DNA from: Natrialbaceae archaeon Tc-Br11_E2g8
GTDB lineage: Archaea > Halobacteriota > Halobacteria > Halobacteriales > Natrialbaceae
Direction: 5' to 3'
DNA: 48,804 bases
Assembly: GCA_001564115.1 (NCBI GenBank)
Contig: LKNG01000001.1
Coordinates: 1 to 48,804, forward strand
Shown: piece by piece, positions 7,789 to 16,587 of the stretch
How positions within the stretch are numbered: the first letter of the stretch is position 1
Layout of the letters: every line of letters starts with the position of its first letter
Position numbers and translations under genes: made by a program
The notes under the pieces: generated by a model
What the model was told of the DNA's origin: nothing
Database searches by the model: none
The model's input: the letters and a program-made list of their open reading frames with translations, nothing else

Positions 7789-8256
7789 TCACTCGGCCGT
7801 AGCCCGGGCGTCGGCGGATTCCGGGTGCTCCTGGCCGACGTTGATCGTCAACACGGGAACCTGCGCACAGCGGACGACCCGTTCGGCGACGCTGCCGAGC
7901 AACAGCCGGTCGATCCCACCCCTCCCGTGGGTGCCCATCACCACGAGGTCACACCGGTCCGGGGTCGCCTCCTCGACGATGGTACGGCTGGGCGAGCCCT
8001 CGAGGACGGCCGTCTCGACGGGGACGTCGCCGACGAGCTCCTCGACCCGCTCGACGGCCGCCTGTCCCTCCTCTTTGAGCGCGTCGCTGATTCCCTCCCA
8101 GGCGGTCTCCATCGGCAGCCCCCCGTAGCTCGCGGTGTTGATCACGTAGATCGAACGCAGCCTCGCGTCGTGGCGACGGGCCAGCTCGGCGGCGTACTCG
8201 ACGGCTGCCTCGACCTCCGTCGATCCGTCGGTAGGCACGAGGATGCGGTCGTACAT
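7789..8256 (-). CDS. Universal stress protein (UspA family), ATP-binding type
   Basis: 155 residues and one Usp domain. It starts MYDRILVPTDGSTEVEAAV, the usual first strand and nucleotide loop, and ends with GTHGRGGIDRLLLGSVAERV, matching the ATP-binding G-2x-G-9x-G(S/T) pattern. VLTINV forms the last strand. The protein is probably a cytoplasmic dimer with a general stress or signalling role. A TATA-like sequence on the minus strand (8288-8295) lies about 35 nt upstream. The 264-bp gap on its 5' side (8257-8520) holds no gene I can support. Confidence 0.92.
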   Translation of the reverse strand: MYDRILVPTDGSTEVEAAVEYAAELARRHDARLRSIYVINTASYGGLPMETAWEGISDALKEEGQAAVERVEELVGDVPVETAVLEGSPSRTIVEEATPDRCDLVVMGTHGRGGIDRLLLGSVAERVVRCAQVPVLTINVGQEHPESADARATAE

Positions 8257-8520
8257 TTGTTACCGTTTTTCATGACGGTCCACGAGGTAATAAACGTTGG
8301 CACGAATCGCCTGTCGGTCCGGGCGGGGTGGAACCGGGGGCTCGGCGGAGCTGCCACCGAACATCTCGGTAACGGGAACCGACACGGCGAGAGGCGGGCT
8401 CCTCCGTCGGCAGTGTGAGGGGGTGGTCGCTCCGGAGCGATCCGGTTCCGAACGGGGAGGATCGGGACGTACCCACGGGTTCGACACTCCCCTTTTCGAA
8501 TAGAAGTTCGCGACCCTGAC

Positions 8521-9540
8521 TCACGGGACGAGGAGCTCCTCGACGTCGGCGACGCCCGCCCGCCGAACGATCGCCCGGACCGGATCGAGCGCACCGGCGA
8601 GGTTGTCCGAGCCGCCGTCGACGACGGCGATCCGGGCGGGCTCGCCCTCCGCGATCAGCCCGTACTCGAGGCCGGCGACCTCGGCGCCGTTTACCGTCGC
8701 CATCCGGAGCACCTCACGGGAGCCGAGGTCGGTCAGCCGCTCGAGGGTGGCCATCTCGCGGAACATCGACGGCGAGTTCGTCATCACGTTGTCCGTCCCG
8801 AGCGCGACGGTCGTCCGCTCGGCGAGCGCCTCGACCGGCGGGAAGCCGACGCCGGTGGCCTGGTTCGACCGGGGGCAGACGACGACCGGGAGCCCACGGT
8901 CTTCGATTCGATCCAGGTGGAGCTCCTCGAGGTGTACCGCGTGGACCAGAAAGTCCGGATCGAGGTCGATCGCCGGGTTGACGTCGCTCGCGTCGACCTC
9001 ACCGGCGTGGATCCCAAACAGCTTCCCCGCCTCGCGGGTCGCCGTCCGCTCGCGGTCGAAGACGCCGTCGTTGGCCCCGCTCGCGCCGAATCCGTCGCTT
9101 TCCTCCATGGCTTCGATCGACCCCCTGCCGAGTGCGAGGACGTCGATGTCGAGCCCCCGGGCGGCCTCCTGGAGCGCCCTGACGCCGTAGACCCCACCCT
9201 CCCTGAAGTCGAGACAGGCGGCGGTCCCGCCGGCGGTCATATACCGGAGCGAGCGACGCATTCCCCGGACCAGCTCCGCCCGGTCGGCCTCCTCGAGCAG
9301 CCGGTGTTTCAGTCCGTCCGGGGGTGCGACGAGCGCCTCCAGGCTGAGCCCCTCGCCTGCGCCTTTGGCGATCGAGTCCCCGAGGTGGGTGTGGGCGTTG
9401 ACGAATCCCGGGAGGAGGATCGCCTCGGAGTCGACGTCTTCCTCCTCGATTCGGTCGATCAGCCCGTCGTCGTCGATCACGATCCGTCCCTCGACGGGCT
9501 CGAGTTCCCGGCCGCGGAGGATCGTCCCCGCACGTTCCAT
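8521..9540 (-). CDS. Amidohydrolase superfamily metal-dependent hydrolase/deaminase
   Basis: 339 residues from ATG 9540 (an upstream GTG at 9582 would overlap the HD gene and adds no conserved sequence). Metal-binding motifs of the superfamily are visible: GFVNAHTHLGDS (HxH), FGIHAGE and FLVHAVHLEE (later His) and ALGTDNVMTNSP (Asp). The short beta-sandwich at both ends (GRIVIDDDGLIDRI and GEPARIAVVDG) is as in the cytosine deaminase/TRZ-ATZ group. It probably hydrolyses a cyclic amide or deaminates a nucleobase-like substrate; the substrate is not predictable. It follows the HD gene by 38 nt. Confidence 0.88.
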   Translation of the reverse strand: MERAGTILRGRELEPVEGRIVIDDDGLIDRIEEEDVDSEAILLPGFVNAHTHLGDSIAKGAGEGLSLEALVAPPDGLKHRLLEEADRAELVRGMRRSLRYMTAGGTAACLDFREGGVYGVRALQEAARGLDIDVLALGRGSIEAMEESDGFGASGANDGVFDRERTATREAGKLFGIHAGEVDASDVNPAIDLDPDFLVHAVHLEELHLDRIEDRGLPVVVCPRSNQATGVGFPPVEALAERTTVALGTDNVMTNSPSMFREMATLERLTDLGSREVLRMATVNGAEVAGLEYGLIAEGEPARIAVVDGGSDNLAGALDPVRAIVRRAGVADVEELLVP

Positions 9541-9578
9541 GCCGGTAGCCTTTCGTCGGCAGGCCCTTGAACGGTTCG

Positions 9579-10811
9579 TCACGGACCGTCGACGAACTGA
9601 TCGAGCGTCGCGTACAGCCCGTCACGGACCTCGCTGACCAGCGGCCCGTCGATCTCGAGTTCGAGGACGTCGGCTGCGGCCGATCCCACCCGCTCGCGGA
9701 CGTCCGCGGGAGAGTACACCCCGAGACGCCACTGTGCGTGTCCCGCCGCCCGCAGCGCGCCCACGAGCGGCGACTGGCGGTCGAGCCGGCGGATCTCGCC
9801 GTTTACGACCACGCGCGTCGTCGATTCCGCCATCGAGGGCCGTTCGGGCACGTCGAGGATCACCGCCCCGGGCTCGACGCCGGCGGTCTCGGCGATCTCG
9901 GCTTCGAGCCTCCGACGGGCGTCGTGGTCTGCGTCGACGACCGCGTCGGGCACGTCGTCGATCTCCGCCCAGAGCGCCCGTTTGTACAGCGCTCGCTCGT
10001 CGAGGCGCCCGAAAAATCCGGCCGTCTCCTCGGTGCCCCTGAGCGCGGCGATCAGGTCGTGGTCGTCCATCCGGGCGAGCGTTTCCGGGTCGGTCGCGCC
10101 GACGGCGAGCAGCCGGCGGGTCGCCGCCCGCAACATCGCCTTCCCGATCCGGGCGACGCCGTGGGTGTAGACGGTCGGGTTCATGAGCGCCCGCGCGATC
10201 AGCAGGCTCTCGGCGGACTGGACGTTCCCCTCCGCGAGGACGAGCTCGCCGTCGACGAACGTCAGCTCGCGGACGAGCCGGCCGTGGTCGATCGTCCCGT
10301 ACGGGACCCCCGTGTGGTGGGCGTCGCGTACGAGGTAGTCCATCCGATCGACGTCGAGCTCGCCCGAGACGAGCTGGCCGAACCGCCCCTCGCCGGCGAC
10401 GAGTGCCGCGACCGCCCCCGGATCGAGTCCGTGATTCTCCAGGACCTCGCCGACCCGCCCGTCGGCGAGCAGCTCGTCGACGTCGTCGTGGTACCGGCCG
10501 GTGTGACGGTGGATGATCCCCTCGACGTTGTGGCTGAACGGGCCGTGGCCGACGTCGTGGAGGATCGCCGCCGCGCGAACCCGCTCGGCCTGGACCCCCT
10601 CGACCCCGAACCCCTCGAGGGCTCGACAGGCGAGGTGGTACACACCCAGGCTGTGTTCGAATCGGGTGTGGTTCGCGGAGGGGTAGACCAGCGAGACCGT
10701 CCCGAGCTGGCTGATCCCCCGCAGGCGCTGTAGCTCGGGCGTGTCGAGCAACTCGAGGGCGACGCCCTCGATCTCGATGTGGTCGTGGACGCTGTCTTTG
10801 ATGCTCTTCAC
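9579..10811 (-). CDS. HD-domain phosphohydrolase (dNTPase-like)
   Basis: 410 residues from GTG 10811, giving VKSIKDSVHDHIEI, the standard start of this family; a TATA-like box lies 27 nt upstream. The HD metal site is visible as HTRFEHSLGVYHLA and AAILHDVGHGPFSH, with a later ELDVDRMDYLVRDAHHTG. Length and motifs match archaeal YpgQ/SAMHD1-like HD proteins that hydrolyse nucleotides. It is probably cytoplasmic and needs a divalent metal. The downstream amidohydrolase may be co-transcribed. The intergenic DNA upstream carries copies of the neighbouring methyltransferase 3' end. Confidence 0.88.
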   Translation of the reverse strand: MKSIKDSVHDHIEIEGVALELLDTPELQRLRGISQLGTVSLVYPSANHTRFEHSLGVYHLACRALEGFGVEGVQAERVRAAAILHDVGHGPFSHNVEGIIHRHTGRYHDDVDELLADGRVGEVLENHGLDPGAVAALVAGEGRFGQLVSGELDVDRMDYLVRDAHHTGVPYGTIDHGRLVRELTFVDGELVLAEGNVQSAESLLIARALMNPTVYTHGVARIGKAMLRAATRRLLAVGATDPETLARMDDHDLIAALRGTEETAGFFGRLDERALYKRALWAEIDDVPDAVVDADHDARRRLEAEIAETAGVEPGAVILDVPERPSMAESTTRVVVNGEIRRLDRQSPLVGALRAAGHAQWRLGVYSPADVRERVGSAAADVLELEIDGPLVSEVRDGLYATLDQFVDGP

Positions 10812-10833
10812 GGTCGACCGTTCGGCGGATCGG

Positions 10834-10841
10834 TACAAAAA
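10834..10841 (-). promoter_or_regulatory. TATA-like box of the HD phosphohydrolase gene
   Basis: On the minus strand it reads TTTTTGTA, centred 27 nt from the GTG at 10811. This supports the GTG start and a leaderless transcript. Confidence 0.45.
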
Positions 10842-10873
10842 CCGTCGCCCGCCTGGACGGGCTGCGAAGGAGT

Positions 10874-10997
10874 TAGTGGTCCAGGGACGGACGGCCAGCT
10901 GGGGCGTCGATGGCTCGGCGACAGTCTGGGAGGGACGGTGGTTCAAGGGCGGACGGCCCCGGGAAAACTCGCAGTCGGTGGCTCAGGGGCGGACGGC
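10874..10997. repeat. 22-bp repeat, 3 copies, anchored in the methyltransferase stop codon
   Basis: Copies are 10976-10997, 10936-10957 and 10874-10895 (spacing 40 and 62 bp). On the minus strand the core reads GCCGTCCGCCCCTGAGCCAC in the first copy, where TGA is the methyltransferase stop; the two downstream copies are close variants in noncoding DNA. Confidence 0.75.
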
Positions 10998-11882
10998 GAG
11001 GAACCTGAGCCGCCGGTAGTCGGCGATCCACCGCGCGTCGCCGTACAGCGTCGGCCGGAGGCGGTCCTCGACGGCCCGATAGACCCCCTCCCGCTCGTCG
11101 GCCGGCACCGCCGCGAACAGCCCGTCGCCGAACATCTCGAGCCAGTTCCGGAGCCCGTCCTCGCCGTCCTCGAGCGGCGTGGGTCGGTCGAACAGCCTGG
11201 CGTGTCGGACCTCGAAGCCGGCCCGTTCGAGGCGGGTCGCGTACTCGCCGATGCTCGGGAAGTACCAGGGAGTCCCCGTTTCGTACCCCCGGCGACCGAG
11301 TTCGGCGCCGACGGCGTCGACGATCGCCCCGACGTTCCCGAGGCCGCCGAGTTCGCCGACGAACCGACCTTCCGGCGCGAGCGAGTCGTGGACGCCCGCC
11401 AGGACGGCGTCCTGGTCGGTCGCGTCGATCCAGTGGAGTGCCGCGTTCGAGAACGCCGCGTCGAAGCCGGACGCGAGCGGGAGCGCCCGGGCGTCGGCGA
11501 CGACGAACGGGTGTTCGGGGTGGCTCCCGCTGGCCGTCTCGAGCATCGACGCCGATCGGTCGACGCCGACGACGTGGGCGCCCGATTCGGCGACCTGCGC
11601 GGTGAGGTGTCCCGTTCCACAGCCCAGATCGAGTATCCGTTCCTCCGGGGCGGGCTCGAGGAGACCGAGCAGGTCGGCGCCGTACTCGTAGACGAACGAG
11701 TGGTCACCGTCGTACTCGTCGGCGTCCCAGACGTTGCCGGCCTCGGCGTCACTGCCGCCCCTGGTCTCGGAATCCCAGCCGTCGCCGGCCTCGTCGTCGT
11801 TCCCGCCGTCCGCCGATATCCGGCCGTTCCCCGCGATTTCGGCGTCGTCGTGGCCCGTCTCCGGGCGCTCCGGATCGGTCAT
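10983..11882 (-). CDS. Class I SAM-dependent methyltransferase (Methyltransf_11 type)
   Basis: 299 residues. An unusual N-terminal extension of about 50 acidic, Gly-rich residues precedes the fold. Motif I is ILDLGCGTGHLTAQVAESGA, motif II VVGVDRSASMLETA, then VVADARALPL and FDAAFSNAALHWIDATD, the pattern of trans-aconitate/ubiquinone-type methyltransferases. It is soluble, with an unknown substrate. The gene is divergent from the MFS gene. Its 3' end is copied twice in the downstream gap. The extension may reflect a late true start, but no internal Met is available. Confidence 0.9.
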   Translation of the reverse strand: MTDPERPETGHDDAEIAGNGRISADGGNDDEAGDGWDSETRGGSDAEAGNVWDADEYDGDHSFVYEYGADLLGLLEPAPEERILDLGCGTGHLTAQVAESGAHVVGVDRSASMLETASGSHPEHPFVVADARALPLASGFDAAFSNAALHWIDATDQDAVLAGVHDSLAPEGRFVGELGGLGNVGAIVDAVGAELGRRGYETGTPWYFPSIGEYATRLERAGFEVRHARLFDRPTPLEDGEDGLRNWLEMFGDGLFAAVPADEREGVYRAVEDRLRPTLYGDARWIADYRRLRFLAVRP

Positions 11883-11983
11883 CGGTCCCGAGATGGCGCC
11901 GCCGGCGATTCAACCTTTCCCTCGATTCAGGCGATCGAATCCCGTTCAGCAACTCTTAGGACGGGGCCGCGTCTCGTGCCGGT

Positions 11984-13261
11984 ATGTCCCTGTGGTCCTC
12001 GCCGTACCGCCGCCGGTGGCTCCTGTGGGGGGTGCTCGCGGCGTCGTTTCTGCTGGTCAACGTTTACCGGCTCTCGACGGCGGTGATCGCCGAGGATCTG
12101 ATGACCGCGTTTCGCACCACCGGCACTCAGCTCGGGACGCTGCACGCGACGTTCTTTTTCGTCTACGCCGCCATGCAGATCCCGACGGGGGTTCTCGTCG
12201 ACCGGATCGGCCCCCGGCTGACGGCGGCCACCGGAGCGGTGGTGATGAACCTCGGAGCGATCTGGTTCGCCCTCGCGTCGGGGTACGGCGGCGCGCTCGT
12301 CGGCCGACTGCTGATCGGTCTCGGGGGGAGCGTGATCTTCGTCTCGATGCTCCGGTTCTCCGCGAACTGGTTTCGGGCCGACGAGTTCGCCACGCTGAAC
12401 GGGCTGAGTTTCGCCGTCGGCGGCGTCGGCGGAATCCTCGCGACGACGCCGTTCGCGTTGCTGGTCGGGGCGACCGGCTGGCGGGAGGCGGTGCTCGCTC
12501 TGGCCGCCGTGGGGCTCGTCTTTGCGGTCGCGACCGCTCTCTTCGTGCGCGATACGGCCGAACGGGCGGGGTTCGCGCCGATCGACGGGGCGACCGAACA
12601 GTCCCGCCTGACGGTCGCCGAGGTACGAACGTCGCTGGCGGTGATTCTCCGGGATCGCTGGACGTGGATCGTCTCCCTCCTGCTTTTCTGTACCGGCGGG
12701 GTGAACCTCACCCTGTTCGGGCTGTGGGGGATCCCCTTCGTCGTCCAGATCTACGACGTTTCGGTGACGGCCGCCTCGACGATCACGCTGCTCGGCGGTG
12801 CGGGACTCGTCGTCGGCCCGCCGGTGATCGGCCGGCTCTCGGATCGCCTCGACCGGCGCAGCGAGCTCATCGTCGCCGGCACGGTCGTCTACGCGGCGCT
12901 GCTCGGTGCTATCGCGGTCCTGGGGGAACCCCCACTCGCGTTCGTCGGCGTCGCGTTCTTCCTGGCCGGGGCCCTGCTCGGCTCGTTCGTGCTCACGTAC
13001 CCGATGATCAAAGAGCGAAACCCGAGCCGGGCCAGCGGCATCTCGCTCGGAACGATAAACGGCGCCTCCTTTTTCGGCGCCGCGGCGTTCCCGTCGATCA
13101 TGGGCTGGACGCTCGACGCGTACTGGACCGGCGAGATGGTCGGCGGCGTCCGGGTGTACACACTCACCGGCTACCGGATCGCGTTCGCCATCGCCGCCGG
13201 CGCCGGCGTCGTCTCGGTCGCGTGTGCGACGTGGGTCCACTGGAACGAGCCGGGCCGGTAG
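11984..13261 (+). CDS. MFS transporter (12 TM helices)
   Basis: 425 residues with about 12 hydrophobic helices. The loop 2-3 signature of the major facilitator superfamily is present (PTGVLVDRIGPRLTAATG), with its second-half counterpart VIGRLSDRLDRRSELI. The helix-4 stretch RLLIGLGGSVIFVSML resembles the nitrate/oxalate-sugar-phosphate branch, but the substrate cannot be told. It is probably a secondary transporter in the cytoplasmic membrane. The start is supported by a weak TATA-like sequence (CTCTTAGG, near 11956) 28 nt upstream. It is divergent from the methyltransferase and convergent with the SHOCT gene, 40 nt away. Confidence 0.9.
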   Translation: MSLWSSPYRRRWLLWGVLAASFLLVNVYRLSTAVIAEDLMTAFRTTGTQLGTLHATFFFVYAAMQIPTGVLVDRIGPRLTAATGAVVMNLGAIWFALASGYGGALVGRLLIGLGGSVIFVSMLRFSANWFRADEFATLNGLSFAVGGVGGILATTPFALLVGATGWREAVLALAAVGLVFAVATALFVRDTAERAGFAPIDGATEQSRLTVAEVRTSLAVILRDRWTWIVSLLLFCTGGVNLTLFGLWGIPFVVQIYDVSVTAASTITLLGGAGLVVGPPVIGRLSDRLDRRSELIVAGTVVYAALLGAIAVLGEPPLAFVGVAFFLAGALLGSFVLTYPMIKERNPSRASGISLGTINGASFFGAAAFPSIMGWTLDAYWTGEMVGGVRVYTLTGYRIAFAIAAGAGVVSVACATWVHWNEPGR

Positions 13262-13301
13262 CGCGACGGACACCAGGGCCGACCGAGCCGACAGCGAACG
13301 C

Positions 13302-13811
13302 TCACCGCTCGTATTCGGGATCCCGGTCCCGGTCGTCACGCTCGACGCTCCGATCCCGGTCGTCCCCCGGACGGTTCCGACCCCGTTCGTCACGCTCAAC
13401 GCTCCGACCTCGGTCGTTCGGGGTCCGCCGGTTTCGATCGTCGCGGGCGTCTCGACGCCACCGTTCGGCGTCTTCCGGGCTCTCGGTCCCGAGCAGCCGC
13501 TCGAGCCTGCGTTCGAACTCAGCGTCGGTGAGCTCCCCCCGGGCGTACCGCTCCCGGAGCGTCTCGAGGGGATCCTCGGACGTCGATTCGGTCTCCGTCT
13601 CCTCGTCGTTCCACCACTCCCGGCGGTCCTCCTCGTCGCCGTAGAGCAGGGCGACCAGGGGGACGACGACGATGTAGCCGACGAGCATCGCCGGAAGCCA
13701 GAGGTTCCCCCCGAACGGGAGAAAGAGCAGGGCGAGCCAGACGCCGGTGACGACCGTCGCGGTGATCTCCGTGACGTTCTCACGGAACCGGGTCGCCGGG
13801 TCGCCGGTCAT
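13302..13811 (-). CDS. SHOCT-domain membrane protein
   Basis: 169 residues from ATG 13811 (a GTG at 13850 is the alternative). Two transmembrane helices (about residues 18-58, including LPAMLVGYIVVVPLVALLYG) are followed by an acidic linker and a SHOCT motif (DPLETLRERYARGELTDAEF). The C-terminal ~50 residues are a charged low-complexity tail with repeated RSVERD-type segments, encoded by a 32-bp repeat (13331-13362 and 13385-13416, 28 of 32 identical). SHOCT helices often sit at the end of small membrane proteins; the function is unknown. It is common in haloarchaea. Confidence 0.82.
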   Translation of the reverse strand: MTGDPATRFRENVTEITATVVTGVWLALLFLPFGGNLWLPAMLVGYIVVVPLVALLYGDEEDRREWWNDEETETESTSEDPLETLRERYARGELTDAEFERRLERLLGTESPEDAERWRRDARDDRNRRTPNDRGRSVERDERGRNRPGDDRDRSVERDDRDRDPEYER

Positions 13812-13859
13812 GAGCCCACCTGGATCGGCGACGGTCAAAGGCGTTTCCACCGGAGGGAG

Positions 13860-14405
13860 TCACCAGGGCTCGTTTTTCAGCCCGAGTTTGAACGCGAGGA
13901 CGTTCGTCGCCACGTGGAGGACCGGGGTGAGCACCACGACGACGAGGATCACCTCGAGGGTGAACACCGTCCGGAACCAGTCGGTCGCCACGAGCGCGGT
14001 CAGGGGCAAGGAGACGACGACGAAGTCGAGCTGGTCGAGCCCGGGGAACATCGCGCCGCGCTCGCGACCGGTCCGGCGCTTGAGAAAGGACGCGAGGACG
14101 TCACCGAGCATCGCGCCGGCGGCCAGCGAGAGCGCCGCGGCGGGGGTAAACGCCGGGACCGCGATCCCCGTCGCGGCGCGTGCGTCCGCCGCGAACAGCG
14201 TCAGAACCGCCGCCAGCGCGACGCCCGCGAGGATCCCCGCCGCCGTCCCGCGCCAGGTCTTCCCGTCGCCGAGCAGCCGCCGGCCGCCCCACGAGCGACC
14301 CCCGTCGATCGGACGACCACCGCCGGCGAGTACCGCGGCGTTGTTCGGCACGTACGCGGGCAACATCGCCCAGAAGGCGACGACGATCGTCTCGATGACG
14401 GCCAT
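13860..14405 (-). CDS. carS: CDP-2,3-bis-(O-geranylgeranyl)-sn-glycerol synthase (CDP-archaeol synthase)
   Basis: 181 residues, the family length. It transfers CMP from CTP to unsaturated archaetidic acid, giving the CDP-activated precursor of archaeal polar lipids. It is a membrane enzyme with about five helices. Recognisable CarS motifs are LPAYVPNNAAVL, LGDGKTWRGT, AGAMLGDVLASFLKRR and MFPGLDQLDFV. The start ATG has a TATA-like sequence (TTTAAGA on the minus strand, near 14434) about 29 nt upstream. The SHOCT gene follows after 48 nt. Confidence 0.95.
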   Translation of the reverse strand: MAVIETIVVAFWAMLPAYVPNNAAVLAGGGRPIDGGRSWGGRRLLGDGKTWRGTAAGILAGVALAAVLTLFAADARAATGIAVPAFTPAAALSLAAGAMLGDVLASFLKRRTGRERGAMFPGLDQLDFVVVSLPLTALVATDWFRTVFTLEVILVVVVLTPVLHVATNVLAFKLGLKNEPW

Positions 14406-14466
14406 GTGCGCCCCGAGGACCGTCGCCGTCTTAAACGGTTCTCTCGACGCCCGCTCGATCCGGCCG

Positions 14467-14991
14467 CTACTCCTCGCGCCCCGAGGCGACGCCGAACGTC
14501 GCCAGCCCGTACTGTGCGACGAGGATCGCCCCCAGCCCGGCGGCCGCGAAGGAGGGACCGGCCAGCCCGGCTGTCACCTCTCCGGTCCCCGGCGCGGCGG
14601 CGATCAAGGCGGCGTTCCACGTCGCCGCCAGCAGCCAGACGGTCGCCAGGGCGGTCGGCACCAGCAGCGTCGCGTAGTCGGGGACGATCCAGTCCGGCGC
14701 CAGGACGATCGCGGCCACGACGGCGAGGCCACAGCCGACGGCCGCCCCCTTCAACACGACCATCCCGGGCAAGCCGGCGAGCTCCAGGGCCGCCACGCCG
14801 ACCGGATTCGCCTCGACTAGCCCGAGCCGCAGGCCGAAAGCGGTGGTCCCCAGATCGGCCAGCGCGGCGATCGCGACGGCGATCCAGAGCGTCCGGTCGG
14901 CCGGGGTCCGGGCGACGTGCCACGGGCTCTCTGGCCGGCTGCGTGTCTCCACCCGTTCGGCGAGAAGCCGTGTGATCGTCGAGAGTCCCAT
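14467..14991 (-). CDS. DUF5658-like multi-spanning membrane protein
   Basis: 174 residues from ATG 14991. About four hydrophobic helices: LWIAVAIAALADLGTTAFGL, MVVLKGAAVGCGLAVVAAIV, YATLLVPTALATVWLLAAT and a C-terminal one. The first helix followed by GLVEANP, then the LKG helix, matches the haloarchaeal DUF5658 pattern. No catalytic motif is visible and the function is unknown. It follows the small hypothetical gene (15014-15361) by 22 nt and may share its transcript. Confidence 0.65.
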   Translation of the reverse strand: MGLSTITRLLAERVETRSRPESPWHVARTPADRTLWIAVAIAALADLGTTAFGLRLGLVEANPVGVAALELAGLPGMVVLKGAAVGCGLAVVAAIVLAPDWIVPDYATLLVPTALATVWLLAATWNAALIAAAPGTGEVTAGLAGPSFAAAGLGAILVAQYGLATFGVASGREE

Positions 14992-15013
14992 CCTCGTTCC
15001 CCCAGCGGACGGT

Positions 15014-15361
15014 TCAGCCGTCTCCGGTCGACTCGCGGACCCAGAGGGTGATCTCGGAGACCACGCCCTGGCTCCGATCGAGCCCCTCGACGTCGTAGTC
15101 GACGGCGAGATACTCGATCTCCCGGCGCTCGACCACGTACGTCGTCGGCTCGGAGCCGTGCTCGCGGTAGTCGACATCCCCGTCGACGTCACCCTCCATA
15201 CTCGCCTCCAGCACCGAAATCCGGTCGCCGGAGACCGGGATCTCGAGCCCGTCGGCCTCGTAGACCGCATAGAGGAGCTCCCCGCCCTCCTCGCGGACGT
15301 ACAGCGTCACGTAGTCGTAGCCGGGTTCGAGCTCCCGTGGTTTTCCGTCGTCCGTGGTCAT
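15014..15361 (-). CDS. Conserved-looking hypothetical protein
   Basis: 115 residues, acidic and soluble, with alternating strands such as YDYVTLYVREEGGELLYAVY, TTYVVERREIEYLAVDYDV and GVVSEITLWVRE, suggesting an all-beta fold. I do not recognise the family. Coding is supported by length, composition and the absence of a better frame. It is probably co-transcribed with the DUF5658-like gene. The 235-bp gap upstream (15362-15596) contains an AT-rich patch near 15560-15570 but no gene I can support. Confidence 0.6.
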   Translation of the reverse strand: MTTDDGKPRELEPGYDYVTLYVREEGGELLYAVYEADGLEIPVSGDRISVLEASMEGDVDGDVDYREHGSEPTTYVVERREIEYLAVDYDVEGLDRSQGVVSEITLWVRESTGDG

Positions 15362-15596
15362 GATCTCCGGGACCCGCTCGGCCGAGGGCCGCGCGGACGG
15401 TCGCCCCGTCCGGGACCGGCCGTGCCGACGCGCCGGGGGACCCGACCCGGTTTCGCGCGTCGAGTGTCTCCCCCGCCCGTCAGAGCGGCACCGTCCTCTA
15501 GACGAACGTGACAGTCAGAGACACGTTGTAATTCGGAGCCTGTGACCGTTCAACGAGAGATTACTTATGACGGGGGCGACGCGTCGGGCCGTCCCG

Positions 15597-16484
15597 TCAC
15601 CGGCGGAACTCCGCTCCGGGGACCTCCTCGTTCTCGGCGTCCCGCCAGCCGTGTTCGGGCTCCCAGCCCAGCTCCCGCCGGGCTTTCGCGGTCGAGAACG
15701 CCGACTCCTCGCCCTCGAGCGCACAGTCGTCGGGCACGTCGCCGAAGACGGCCTCGATCGTCGCCGCCGTCTCCCGGCCGAGGTAGTTGTCGGCGGCGAC
15801 GGCCAGATACGGCTCGTGGCCCGCTATCTCCGCCTCGAGGGCCCGCTCGACCAGCGAGACGACGTCGCGGACGTCGACGTACGACCAGAAGTTCCCCGAC
15901 GGCTCGGCGGTCGCCGGATCGAACGACTCCCTGACGGCCGACAGCTCGTAGCTCCCGGGGTAGTTCACCCACGACGGCCGCAGGGAGGCGACCGAGATCC
16001 CGTACCGGCGGACGACCATCTCCGCGAGCTCCTCACAGACCAGCTTGGAGGTGCCGTACGGATCCTCCGGGGCCTTCGGGTGGCCCTCGTCGATCGGCAG
16101 ATACTCCGGGAGCCGGGGCTCCCGGGCGAACGGCATCCCGTAGAGGCTCTCGCTCGAGGTCCAGACGACGTCCGCGTCGACGGTGCCGGCGGCGACGAAC
16201 GTGTTGTACGTACAGTCGACGTTGGTCCGGAACGTCTCCGCGCCGGGACGTTCGCCCAGTCGCGGGATCGACGCACAGTGGACGACGGCGTCCGGCGATT
16301 CGGTCTGGATCAGCTCCCTTGCCTGGCCGTGGTCGGTCAGGTCGGCCGCGTAGAATCGGACGCCCTCGCGCCCGCCCGGGGGTCGGTCGAGGTCGACGCC
16401 GACGACCGCGTGGCCGGCTCCTGCGAGCCGTTCTACGACCCAGCTCCCGATACCGCCGGTCGCGCCGGTGACGAGTACGTTCAC
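15597..16484 (-). CDS. NAD-dependent epimerase/dehydratase (extended SDR family)
   Basis: 295 residues from GTG 16484; upstream residues in the open frame do not fit the fold and a TATA-like sequence lies 27 nt upstream of the GTG. It begins VNVLVTGATGGIGSWVVERL (Rossmann GxxGxxG), has an AADLTD stretch, CASIPRLGE, the catalytic region TSSESLYGMPF and YGTSK (YxxxK). The C-terminal part FWSYVDVRDVVSLVERAL is typical of sugar-nucleotide epimerases. The substrate is not predictable; haloarchaeal paralogues act in sugar catabolism or glycosylation. No glycan genes are adjacent. Confidence 0.88.
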   Translation of the reverse strand: MNVLVTGATGGIGSWVVERLAGAGHAVVGVDLDRPPGGREGVRFYAADLTDHGQARELIQTESPDAVVHCASIPRLGERPGAETFRTNVDCTYNTFVAAGTVDADVVWTSSESLYGMPFAREPRLPEYLPIDEGHPKAPEDPYGTSKLVCEELAEMVVRRYGISVASLRPSWVNYPGSYELSAVRESFDPATAEPSGNFWSYVDVRDVVSLVERALEAEIAGHEPYLAVAADNYLGRETAATIEAVFGDVPDDCALEGEESAFSTAKARRELGWEPEHGWRDAENEEVPGAEFRR

Positions 16485-16506
16485 GGCCGACCGTGCGGGC
16501 GAGGAG

Positions 16507-16515
16507 GGATAAATC
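16507..16515 (-). promoter_or_regulatory. TATA-like box of the epimerase gene
   Basis: On the minus strand it reads ATTTATCCC, centred about 27 nt from the GTG at 16484. It supports the GTG start and a leaderless transcript. Confidence 0.45.
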
Positions 16516-16587
16516 TCGGCGTTCCTGCAGCCCGCACTCGAGTGTTTCATTTCAACGGCCGTCACTCAACTTCGCGTTCCCCGACCC

